A DNA stretch of 7,308 nt from an uncultured Idiomarina sp. (GCA_946885915.1 CAMPHF010000018.1:1-7308); one strand, 5' to 3'; shown: positions 1 through 5,745, counted from the stretch's first letter. A program made the numbers and translations. Notes: generated by a model from the letters alone, not told the origin.

Positions 1-78
1 GCGATGGGTACGACTCATAAATCACCTCGTTGGTTGAAACGTGGTGATAAATTAGACCATCTGCAACCGTGTGCCTAG
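1..78 (+). CDS. 3' end of an unidentified gene entering from the left (partial)
   Basis: The first 75 bases read without a stop as 25 codons, ending in TAG at 76-78. The peptide is basic and ends WLKRGDKLDHLQPCA. There is an internal ATG at 4-6 but no Shine-Dalgarno sequence can be judged, because it lies at the window edge, so this is more likely the C-terminal tail of a longer protein than a 24-residue gene. I do not recognise the family. The tail lies immediately upstream of the repeat cluster at 133-297, so it may belong to whatever element owns those repeats; that link is inference. Such a short open stretch could also occur by chance. Confidence 0.35.
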   Translation, partial: AMGTTHKSPRWLKRGDKLDHLQPCA

Positions 79-132
79 GTGTGGAATTTGTGACGCTTAC
101 AGTAAAAGCCCACTTTGCGAAGCTATAAGACA

Positions 133-297
133 GTTGTACTAATCTTTATCCGCTTTGAGTATGATACTTTATTACATGAACTTCGGCAGATTTAGGTCTG
201 TGGCCATCATTGAGTATGATACTTTATTTTTTCAGTGCTAAATCACTAGAAATAAAAATCAGTAACTTACGGCGTGCTGAGTATGAATCTTTATTAC
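133..297 (+). repeat. Cluster of 18-bp direct repeats, TGAGTATGATACTTTATT
   Basis: Two identical copies lie at 156-173 and 211-228. A third at 278-295 differs by two bases (GAATCT for GATACT). A decayed fourth can be aligned at 133-150, sharing AATCTTTAT and GTA. All point the same way, with start-to-start spacing of 23, 55 and 67 bases, so this is not a tandem duplication and the DNA between copies is unrelated. Copies 1 and 3 share the extension TTATTAC. Each perfect copy contains the palindrome AGTATgATACT. Spaced same-strand copies of a roughly 20-bp site are typical of protein-binding arrays, such as transposase (TnsB/MuA-like) binding sites near a transposon end, iterons, or operators. 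The sequence alone does not tell which. Confidence 0.65.
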
Positions 298-402
298 TAC
301 GCCACAACTGCCTTGAACAGAAACCCGCTTTTTAGCGGGTTTCTGTTTAGATAACCCCACACGATGGCGATGTTCGCCGGTGAAAATTTCACTACGCTCC
401 AT
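259..402 (-). pseudogene. Truncated IS2-group OrfA (N-terminal stub)
   Basis: On the minus strand an ATG at 402-400 follows an ideal AAGGAG at 413-408 with 5-nt spacing. The first 15 residues, MERSEIFTGEHRHRV, resemble the start of IS2-group OrfA proteins (consensus like MERxEixtGxxRRRRW, just ahead of the helix-turn-helix). After residue 15 (about position 358) family similarity stops. The frame runs on as junk through the terminator hairpin to TGA at 261-259, giving 47 residues instead of about 90-120. The helix-turn-helix and everything downstream are lost, so no functional transposition protein is made. It is the stub of the IS end listed at 358-475. Confidence 0.55.
316..347. terminator. 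Strong rho-independent terminator hairpin, probably bidirectional
   Basis: A perfect 14-bp stem pairs 316-329 with 334-347 around a TTTT loop. The core is ACCCGC/GCGGGT, with A/T-rich lower arms that give a U-rich run (TTTCTGTTT on the plus strand) after the GC core in both directions. On the minus strand it is the first terminator after the stop of the M23/propeller gene pair at 480, so it probably ends that transcript. On the plus strand it would end transcription coming from the left edge. It also lies inside the chance reading frame that continues the IS2-like OrfA remnant, so the IS was cut before this point. Confidence 0.8.
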
Positions 403-475
403 AGACACTCCTTAAAGATAGGTCTAAGCCTATCGCTTAACTAATCAGTGTCCGTTTTAAAAAGGGGCTAATACA
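358..475 (-). mobile_element. Left-end remnant of an IS2-like (IS3 family) insertion sequence
   Basis: Read on the minus strand from 475, the DNA begins TGTATTAGCCCCTTTTTAAA. This closely follows the pattern of IS2-type termini, which begin with TG and carry ATT, GCCCCT and then GACA. It is followed by a leader with a 6-bp hairpin (GATAGG 417-422 with CCTATC 429-434), a good ribosome binding site and the OrfA start at 402. Similarity ends near 358, so about 118 bp of a probable 1.3-kb element survives. No partner end was found in the window. The element's tip lies 4 bases beyond the stop codon of the propeller-like gene. The subgroup assignment is from memory of IS2-type ends. Confidence 0.6.
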
Positions 476-479
476 CACA

Positions 480-1574
480 TTAATTAATACTCTTAATTTT
501 CAATTTCCCATTTTTCTCAAAAGCGATGTATCCATCTGTGGTATTAATAGCAAGTATATTGCTTACTTCAACAATATGTTTACCCTGTTTTGGATTTTTT
601 AGTTGTATGATTAGCGCTTCACCTCGATTGCTGTCATTAATGACTAACTGGCCATTGACGACATCAACATAAGCGCCGTTTTGTTTTATTTTTTCAAACA
701 CATTGTCCGTTTGATTATTCGAGTCAAAGGCGACAGCACCATCTAATCCGATAACCAAGACTCTTCCAGTATTTTCTTCTGCAATTATATAGTTTGGATC
801 TGACGTTTGTTTTAAAACATCAACACTGACTGAAACTTGTTTATTTGGAATGGTCCATTCAGCCTTACCTTCAGACATTGCTGCAATACGGCGGTTCACA
901 TTAATTGCCACTAATCGATTCGCAAGAGGAATTGTTTGATATATTGGGGCGTTGTCGAAGTCATAAGTCGTTTCCGATGAAAAGTGTTCACCAGAGTAAA
1001 CTGATATACTCATAACCGAACTTGAGTCTGTAGAAAAAGGGGAGATTGCTACGCTATTAAGATCTGGAGAAATAGCCACCATACGAAAACGGGTAGTTCG
1101 AGGAATGACTCCTTCTTTGATGAATCCTTTTTCTACATCAAATATCTTTATATGAGTCTGGTTCGTATCGTTGCTTGGTGCGACTTCAATAGCAAACTGC
1201 TCTCCTCCTGGAATTGAATGGATATTTCTAACATTGTTAAAACGCTCAACAATTTTATCGCCTTTAAATAAGATGGCTTGATTGTAGGCTTCAGGATCAG
1301 GAGCTCTCTTTAATGAAGCTACTAACAAGTAATCTTTCGATAGTCTCCACGCATGGTTAGCGTCCCAATCTAAGGATATTGAATTGACCAAATCTTGGTT
1401 TTTAGTATAAAAATCGACTTTGTCAGATGAACTTGCGTTGATCGTCGCGATATACTGTGAACTAAGTATTTCGACAAAGGTACTATCTTGATTGGGAAAG
1501 TGTAGCTCCTTCGCATGAACACCGATAGCTAAAGTAAATGTACTTACTAAACAGGCTTTTTTTAAAATATTCAT
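480..1574 (-). CDS. Exported protein of unknown function, probable beta-propeller
   Basis: A 364-residue protein whose start is taken at ATG 1574-1572. A GGAAG sequence lies a few bases upstream, and translation from there gives a clean signal peptide (MNILKKACLVSTFTLAIGVHA, cut before KE). An upstream in-frame ATG at 1610 would overlap the previous gene and bury the signal peptide behind a charged extension. The mature protein is made of short repeated beta-rich stretches, such as IKIFDVEKG, MVAISPDLNSVAISP, NRLVAINVNRRIAA and VLVIGLDGAVAF, as in WD40/YVTN-type propellers. I see no catalytic motif and no transmembrane segment after the signal. It lies 17 bp after the M23 peptidase gene on the same strand, so the two are probably co-transcribed and it may act with the peptidase in the periplasm or outside the cell. 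The fold is inferred from pattern only. Confidence 0.8.
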   Translation of the reverse strand: MNILKKACLVSTFTLAIGVHAKELHFPNQDSTFVEILSSQYIATINASSSDKVDFYTKNQDLVNSISLDWDANHAWRLSKDYLLVASLKRAPDPEAYNQAILFKGDKIVERFNNVRNIHSIPGGEQFAIEVAPSNDTNQTHIKIFDVEKGFIKEGVIPRTTRFRMVAISPDLNSVAISPFSTDSSSVMSISVYSGEHFSSETTYDFDNAPIYQTIPLANRLVAINVNRRIAAMSEGKAEWTIPNKQVSVSVDVLKQTSDPNYIIAEENTGRVLVIGLDGAVAFDSNNQTDNVFEKIKQNGAYVDVVNGQLVINDSNRGEALIIQLKNPKQGKHIVEVSNILAINTTDGYIAFEKNGKLKIKSIN

Positions 1575-1591
1575 ATTGTTCTTCCAAATTT

Positions 1592-2401
1592 TTAGGCGTT
1601 TATTTCGCAAGATAAACCACCCATTTTAAGCACTGGATTAATAGTGGTTTTAGGGCCTAATGTAGCATAATTGTATGGCTTTTTTGTAAATGGGTTAATA
1701 CCATCTGGGGATAAAAGGGTATCAATAACATATAGCTGAAAGTGTAGATGGTCACCTGTAGAAGAACCAGTGCTATTAACCATTCCCAACGGAGTGCCGG
1801 GGTAAACTACATCACCTATATCCACATTAGGAGACTCTTCAACCATGTGTATCATAACGGCTTCATATAAAGTTTGATTTTTTATATAGCGCATGCGGAC
1901 ATATGCTCCGTTAAGACCTGTGTCTGTTCTTTCTACCGCTATTACAACACCATAAGCTGGTGAACGTATAATTGAACCGTATGGTGCCTGTATATCTATT
2001 CCATAATGCATATCATTCTCGCCGCCTAGAACTCTCATACCGAAGTCATCGCCATCATCTAAATAGTGATCACCATCCGCTACTAATCTTTTCCAACAGT
2101 CCATTTCATTATCACCATCCGTGTCAAAGTCATTGTGCGAGTAAGTAGTAGACCCTCCAGAATGACCACCACCGACGGGGAAAGGATAATCACTTCCCCC
2201 TTCGAACCCGCCCCCGCCGGAAATTTCCCACCAGCAAGTTTGACTCGTCCAAGAGATAGGGCCTCCAGCCCCTGATCCATAGATAGTTGTCGTCGTGCAC
2301 TGCTGAATCATTTCAACTGAATTGGCTTGTTTTGTTGGTAACAGGCCCAGTCCAAGGACCGATAATGACACAGGTATGATAAATTTTAGCGTCGTATTCA
2401 T
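1592..2401 (-). CDS. Secreted M23-family (LytM) zinc metallopeptidase
   Basis: A 269-residue protein with an N-terminal signal (cleavage near KQANS/VE). Next come a Gly-rich linker (about 60-84), an acidic Ca-loop-like segment at 91-101 (DFDTDGDNEMD) with a second acidic patch at 109-120, and a C-terminal M23 domain at about 121-240. The zinc and catalytic residues are visible: H132-xxx-D136 in HYGIDIQAP, H185 in VMIHM, and H218-x-H220 in DHLHFQLY. This set matches LytM/lysostaphin enzymes, which cut peptide crosslinks in peptidoglycan or Gly-rich peptides. Cysteines at 35, 56, 102 and 265 would allow disulfides outside the cytoplasm. An AGAGA lies upstream of ATG 2401. It is the first gene of a pair with the propeller-like protein, 17 bp apart. 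Lacking an obvious SH3 or LysM domain, it may be a wall-remodelling enzyme or a secreted protease or toxin; the true substrate is unknown. Confidence 0.88.
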   Translation of the reverse strand: MNTTLKFIIPVSLSVLGLGLLPTKQANSVEMIQQCTTTTIYGSGAGGPISWTSQTCWWEISGGGGFEGGSDYPFPVGGGHSGGSTTYSHNDFDTDGDNEMDCWKRLVADGDHYLDDGDDFGMRVLGGENDMHYGIDIQAPYGSIIRSPAYGVVIAVERTDTGLNGAYVRMRYIKNQTLYEAVMIHMVEESPNVDIGDVVYPGTPLGMVNSTGSSTGDHLHFQLYVIDTLLSPDGINPFTKKPYNYATLGPKTTINPVLKMGGLSCEINA

Positions 2402-2644
2402 ATTGTTATCTCTACTATACGTTTTTATAACAAAACATTAGTAACATAGTTTTCAGGAAAAGTGTAAGTAAATAACTTTGACGCTCAATTAAAGTCTGTT
2501 ATAGCAATGGGTTAGATTTATGGATTGATATCTAATTTGTAAAAAAAAATCACTACATGCTGAAACAAAGCAGATCAACTGGATGTTATGGCAAAATAAA
2601 AATAGTGGCTGAGCGAAACGCAGATCGCGGAGAAAATAAAGGAA
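2402..2644. other. AT-rich upstream region of the M23 gene; no gene seen
   Basis: I find no credible coding region here. The minus-strand promoter for the M23/propeller pair should lie here. One weak candidate on the minus strand is TTGAGC, 16 bases, then TACACT, at roughly 2484-2457, but neither box is close to consensus. An A9 run is present around 2540-2548. The right limit is the presumed tip of the IS3 remnant at 2645. Confidence 0.4.
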
Positions 2645-2867
2645 TGTAACCCCCTGCGTAGAATATTACATCGCACTTTTAGAATTTCTTTTAAACTGAA
2701 ACGCAGGCGTTTTAGAATGAGCAAACGTACGACAAAAGACAGATTGTGACGATTTCAAAAGAGGCCGAAGCATGTATGCCGGTTAAAGATATCTGCCGCA
2801 AGTACGGTATCGGTAATTCAACGTTTTACAAATGGCGGAAAAAATTCGGTGGTGTTGACCTTTCCCC
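2645..2867 (+). mobile_element. 5' fragment of a plus-strand IS3-family element
   Basis: The fragment appears to start at 2645 with TGTAACCCCCTGCGTAGAA, a TG-initiated, C-rich tip of the kind seen in IS3-family inverted repeats. An untranslated leader of about 70 bases follows, then an OrfA reading frame from 2717. Family similarity ends around 2856-2867, where the oppositely oriented IS3 element begins. No orfB and no right end exist for this element in the window, so about 220 bp of perhaps 1.2-1.3 kb remains. It was either interrupted by, or recombined with, the neighbouring element. Confidence 0.6.
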
Positions 2868-2892
2868 TGAAATAACACCATATTTTCAATGA
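2717..2892 (+). pseudogene. Truncated, frameshifted IS3-family OrfA
   Basis: ATG at 2717 starts MSKRTTK, then the frame is lost near 2738-2740, where one base appears deleted. In the next frame, from CAG at 2740, the DNA reads QIVTISKEAEACMPVKDICR and then KYGIGNSTFYKWRKKFGGVDLS. This is the helix-turn-helix region of an IS3-family OrfA, very like the neighbouring minus-strand OrfA (VKDVCREYGIADATYYNWKSKYGGMEVS). After about residue 50 the frame passes into the adjoining IS and stops at TGA 2890-2892. The leucine-zipper part is missing. It encodes no working product. Confidence 0.75.
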
Positions 2893-2903
2893 GATTTCAG
2901 TTT

Positions 2904-3679
2904 TTATGCCACCTGTTTTGCGTACTCAGATGGCGGTAAATAATTCAGTGAGCTGTGAGGACGTTCTTTGTTGTAATGACGCTGCCACTGCTCAATACCG
3001 TACCGTGCTTCATCCAGTGTCCTGAACCAATGCTGATTAAGGCATTCATTTCTAAATTTACCGTTAAGGCTCTCCACAAACGCATTTTGAGTTGGTTTAC
3101 CTGGTTGAATAAAGCTCAGGCGAACACCTTTGGTTTTACTCCAGAAGAACATCGCCTTGCTGGTAAATTCAGTGCCGTTGTCGCAAACAATCGAGTCTGG
3201 CTGGTCGCGAGTCTCAATGATTTGCGATAAAAACCGCGCTACTTGCTGCCCTGATATCTATACTGAAACCAGCTGGCCAACGACTTCACGGCTAAAGTCA
3301 TCAACAATGTTTAAGACCGAAAACGGCGTCCGCTGGCTAATTGGTCGGAAACAAAGTCCATCGACCATCGCTGATTCACCGCGGTTGGGGCGTCCATGAC
3401 GACACGCGGTCGCGTTAGTTTTTTACGCTTTTTAGTGCGAACCTGAAGTCCTTGCTCCGTGTATAAATGGTACGTCCGCTTCTTGTTTTTAACTAAACCT
3501 TCGCGCTTCAGAAGGCCGTGTAGCATCAAATATCCGTAACGCGGATACTCGACTGCTAGCTCCTTTAAGCGAGCCGTAACAGGCTCATCCTGGCGCTTTT
3601 TAGGCTGATATCGATAAGCGGTTCGACTCAGCCCGACCAACTTGCACGCAAGGCGCTCACTAAGCTTAAACGTGGCCAC
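2904..3679 (-). pseudogene. IS3-family OrfB transposase (DDE), broken by frameshift and stop
   Basis: The IS3 transposase catalytic subunit can be followed end to end at about 258 residues. It begins at GTG 3679 (MATFKLSERLACKLVGLSRT) with the HTH_21-like region, then the rve integrase core. The acidic triad is present: D in WSMDFV, D in VCDNGTEF, and E in AFVESLNG exactly 35 residues later (DD35E). Two lesions break it. One base is lost after CGG near 3316, so the first frame ends at TAA 3313-3311. In the following frame a TAG at 3260-3258 replaces a probable TCG (Ser). After it the frame is open to TAA 2906-2904. Its start overlaps the orfA stop in the -1 frame, just after a run of six A's, which fits -1 frameshifting or coupling in IS3 elements. 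Confidence 0.9.
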
Positions 3680-3942
3680 TAAATTTTTTCGATAACAGCC
3701 TTGAGTGCTGTGTTCTCAAGTGCCATATCGGCGTACATACGCTTAAGCTTGGAATTCTCTTCCTCAAGCTCTTTCAGCCGCTTGATATCCGAAACTTCCA
3801 TGCCGCCATATTTCGATTTCCAGTTGTAATAAGTCGCATCAGCAATTCCGTACTCGCGGCAAACATCTTTCACCTGACGGCCTGATTCAACTTCTTTCAA
3901 AACTTTCAGGATCTGTGTTTCAGTAAAACGTGACTTACGCAT
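3679..3942 (-). CDS. IS3-family OrfA (DNA-binding transposition protein)
   Basis: An 87-residue protein starting at ATG 3942, which follows a GGAG at suitable spacing; an upstream in-frame start at 3981 is less likely. Residues 1-45 (MRKSRFTETQILKVLKEVES onward, with VKDVCREYGIADATYYNWK) form the helix-turn-helix that binds the element's inverted repeats. Residues about 53-85 (RLKELEEENSKLKRMYADMA, ENTALKAVIEK) form the leucine-zipper coiled coil for dimerisation with OrfB/OrfAB. The frame ends with GAA AAA ATT TAG. The six A's near the end could serve as a -1 slip site into orfB. It is intact, but its orfB partner is dead, so the expected result is a DNA-binding protein without catalysis, possibly inhibitory to related elements. 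Confidence 0.9.
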   Translation of the reverse strand: MRKSRFTETQILKVLKEVESGRQVKDVCREYGIADATYYNWKSKYGGMEVSDIKRLKELEEENSKLKRMYADMALENTALKAVIEKI

Positions 3943-4077
3943 TATTTTGTCTCCGTGTTTAAAGTTATTATCCACAGACACACTAAAAAATCACTGGTAC
4001 TATTTTAAGGGTGTTTACACTATCGACATTTATTCGCTCTTTGGTTCGGGTGATTGAGATGAAAATTTTTGCTTAGT

Positions 4078-4935
4078 TTATCTCCGGCTTACCTTGTCCC
4101 GAATCCGCAGAAAGCTGGCGAAGCGTGGAATACCTCGGTTGGTGAAACCGTGATATTTATAGGTCACAACACTGCCAAGTGGTGGTGGATTAGCGCGCTC
4201 AGCATCAGAAAAGCCAGTGCCGATAGAAAACTCAATACCTTGGGGTGTTTTCACGCGTAGTGCGCCTAGCATACCAGTGTATTTCCCGCGGCCGGGCAGG
4301 TGGGCAATCACCTCAGCTTCATCATCAAAATATGGTTTTAGTTTTAACAAAGCATCGCTACGGTGCGGTTGATGAAGCGCCGAGGCTAAGTGCAACATCA
4401 ACCCCTCCCCGCCTTGCTTCACCACCTTATCAAGATGAGCGCTGAGAGCGTCATTGGACTCAAACACGCGTTGCTCAACCGCTTGAATATGTGGAGTGTT
4501 GAGCTGGTCAATCAGGCGTGTGTAATTGGCGTATCGCTCAATAAAAGGCGCCTTGGCATCGGGCATATCAAACACCTTGTAGCGAACCTCACGCCAAAGC
4601 GCATCCTCAGGGATCTGTGTTCGCACAATGCCACTGAGTGCATCAAACTTACCGCGAGCAAGCCAAAGCTCGCCATCCAGCCACACCTTCGGCAGTGGCT
4701 CGGTGAACCAAGCTGGCGCTGAAATAGCATTGCCCTGCCGCGTCAGCAATTGCGAACCCGTCCAAATAGCCCGCACGCCATCGTATTTCTCGCTCACCAA
4801 ATACTCGCTAATATCGCGAGCGTTGCTTTCATCGTAAACCTTTGCCAATTGCGCTTGCGTAGGTGATTGAGCATTGAGCGTGAATGGACATGCGAAGCAC
4901 AGAGCAAGCAAAACAAATAGTAAGCGTGTTGGCAT
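4078..4935 (-). CDS. Periplasmic Lig E-type ATP-dependent DNA ligase
   Basis: A 285-residue minimal ligase with a signal peptide (MPTRLLFVLLALCFACPFTLNAQ), so it is expected in the periplasm. It seals nicks in duplex DNA by Lys adenylation. Nucleotidyltransferase motifs appear in order: motif I EKYDGVR with nucleophile K50, motif III WLDGEL at 85-90, IIIa YKVFD at 119-123, IV GGEGLML at 175-181, and V LLKLKPY at 196-202. A small OB-fold domain follows to the end. There is no N- or C-terminal extra domain, as in Lig E enzymes of Vibrio, Psychromonas, Neisseria and relatives, which have been linked to DNA uptake or extracellular DNA. AAGGA precedes ATG 4935. It starts 19 bp after the intI pseudogene stop on the same strand, and an IS3 element ends 58 bp after its stop. 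It is intact, unlike its neighbours. Confidence 0.93.
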   Translation of the reverse strand: MPTRLLFVLLALCFACPFTLNAQSPTQAQLAKVYDESNARDISEYLVSEKYDGVRAIWTGSQLLTRQGNAISAPAWFTEPLPKVWLDGELWLARGKFDALSGIVRTQIPEDALWREVRYKVFDMPDAKAPFIERYANYTRLIDQLNTPHIQAVEQRVFESNDALSAHLDKVVKQGGEGLMLHLASALHQPHRSDALLKLKPYFDDEAEVIAHLPGRGKYTGMLGALRVKTPQGIEFSIGTGFSDAERANPPPLGSVVTYKYHGFTNRGIPRFASFLRIRDKVSRR

Positions 4936-4954
4936 GGGGATCCTTGGAGTTGGT

Positions 4955-5423
4955 TTACACTGGTTTTACTGTTAATCGGTCTAGGGGACTTATTGTCCCT
5001 GCGTAATGTTGCCCGACAACGTGGGTATAAATCTGAGTCGTACTGACATCGTTGTGTCCGAGAAGCCAGAATACGGATGTTTGCACAGTGCTGTTGCTGG
5101 GAAAATAAACATCCAACCAGGCTGCTTGAAAGCTCTGGGATACTTTTGTCCAAGCGCATCCGGTAACGAGGGACCAACACCATTTTTATTATCTGATGAC
5201 TGAACTAGAAGTGCTGAATCAATCATCAATTTGAGCCGATTGAAAAGGCGAGACTGAAGTTCAATTCCCCCAGATCTATATTCAATGCTTTTTGATAAAG
5301 ATAAACGAGAGCATTGAGAGCTACTTTCTGCGTGTTAATGGCAACATGTCGTTCGTTGGCGAGCCAACTTAAAAAAGCTTTGACCTCATCGGCGCGAAGT
5401 TGCTCTAAAAATGGGCTAGACAT
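4955..5423 (-). pseudogene. intI: Integron integrase IntI remnant (three internal deletions)
   Basis: Pieces of a tyrosine recombinase of the IntI family remain in order, about 470 bp against roughly 960 bp normally. Piece 1 (5423-5229) starts MSSPFLEQ, then jumps to LRADEVKAFLSWLANERHVA and NTQKVALNALVYLYQKALNI, so about 45-50 N-terminal residues are missing after SPFLEQ. It ends at TGA 5228-5226 just after GELNFSLA. Piece 2 (about 5215-5065) reads GVGPSLPDALGQKYPRAF and WMFIFPATALCKHPYSG, the IntI-specific patch region. Piece 3 (5065-4955), in another frame, reads LLGHNDVSTTQIYTHVVGQ to SPLDRLTVKPV and TAA. The box II His (LLGH) and the nucleophile Tyr (IYTHV) survive. The segment with the first catalytic Arg and the HxxR box are deleted. 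It cannot be active. It is transcribed away from the cassettes, the normal integron layout. Confidence 0.92.
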
Positions 5424-5722
5424 TCGAGCTTTCTTTATTAAGGGTAGAATAAATCAACTATAGCTCGTTAAGTATGGCTATTTCCGCTGATTATGACGCA
5501 CATTTAGCGCTTGCATCGCTGATAAATATGTCTTACTTTCAAGTACATAATTTCAACAATGTTAGTGTTATCGCGCATAGTGATAAAGCAAAGTGTGCAT
5601 GCTCGTTTATAGCAATCTAACGCCGATCCTTATATTCATATTTTTTCTTTGTTTATTAGTGGTTTGCTCCTGAATTTTGCGAAATTAACGATTAAATATG
5701 CGTGCTGGCACACTATACAAAG
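5424..5722. other. Integron leader between intI and attI; no gene seen
   Basis: This AT-rich stretch of about 300 bases separates the intI start from the first cassette, as in other integrons, where it holds the intI promoter and integrase-binding sites. I see no credible ORF and no CTG-N10-CAG LexA box, the SOS switch of many intI genes. ATCTAAC at 5614-5620 looks like an isolated core-site sequence in the opposite sense, but it has no paired partner. An inverted pair TTATC/GATAA occurs around 5568-5586. Confidence 0.5.
5692..5719 (+). promoter_or_regulatory. Weak candidate cassette promoter upstream of the first cassette
   Basis: TTAAAT (5692-5697), a 16-base spacer, then TATACA (5714-5719) could serve as -35 and -10 boxes for reading the DUF2971-like gene and the cassette behind it. 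The -35 is poor and the -10 moderate, so this is only a position to test. If real, it overlaps the attI core, so transcripts would start close to the GTG start at 5746. Confidence 0.2.
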
Positions 5723-5729
5723 GTTAGCA
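5711..5729 (+). other. Probable integron attI recombination site (core GTTAGCA at 5723-5729)
   Basis: CTATACAAAGGTTAGCA resembles the 3' end of the class 1 attI site (CTAAAACAAAGTTAGGCA): both have ACAAAG followed by a GTTA core. The crossover would fall between G5723 and T5724. Its place is right: divergent from and about 300 bp upstream of the intI start, and 17 bp before the first cassette's start codon. The core departs from GTTRRRY at the last two positions (GCA), so it may be a species-specific attI or a decayed one. The second integrase-binding half could not be defined. Confidence 0.55.
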
Positions 5730-5745
5730 GTCACAGGGGATTTCA

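Larger units (their letters stand above)
2868..4019 (-). mobile_element. Nearly complete IS3-family insertion sequence with defective orfB
   Basis: The right tip read on the minus strand from 4019 is TGTAAACACCCTTAAAATAG. At the left, two plus-strand tips are possible: TGAAATAACACC from 2868, or TGACCTTTCCCCTGAAATAA from 2856. The latter matches the right tip better without gaps (shared CCC, AAATA and ACC). Length is therefore about 1.15 kb, slightly short for the family. Gene order is orfA then orfB on the minus strand, with orfB in the -1 frame as usual for IS3. No 3-4-bp target duplication is visible (GTG/TGT or CCC on the left, CTA on the right), so one end has probably rearranged since insertion. 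The orfB damage makes it non-autonomous. Confidence 0.85.

Noticed and set aside
133..297. CRISPR array
   Set aside because: The repeats are only 18 bp, one is diverged, and the intervals (23, 55 and 67 from start to start) are too irregular; no cas gene is present.
417..434. Hairpin GATAGG/CCTATC as a terminator
   Set aside because: It has only a 6-bp stem and no U-run. It lies in the IS leader just before the OrfA ribosome binding site and is more likely part of the IS regulatory end.
4390..4837. Open frames opposite the ligase gene
   Set aside because: They have no good ribosome binding sites and no family resemblance, and they lie wholly over a gene with complete ligase motifs.
4953..4961. 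GTTTACACT at 4953-4961 matches the right tip of the IS3 element at 4013-4021 and might be a stray IS end
   Set aside because: The match is nine bases only and does not extend inward. At 4953 it is part of the intI 3' end (codons for KPV and stop).
5226..5423. A complete 65-residue small protein gene
   Set aside because: The residues match only the N-terminal part of IntI with an internal gap, and the last residues (FSIGSN) are a deletion-junction product, so it is part of a pseudogene.
5424..5600. LexA box controlling intI
   Set aside because: Every CTG in this stretch was checked for CAG ten bases later and none fits, so no SOS operator is claimed.
5614..5729. A second attC formed by ATCTAAC (5614-5620) and GTTAGCA (5723-5729)
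   Set aside because: The outer cores are partly complementary, but no L''/L' boxes pair between them (GCCGATCC against the reverse complement of CTATACAAAG), so no attC fold results. The right-hand core is better read as attI.
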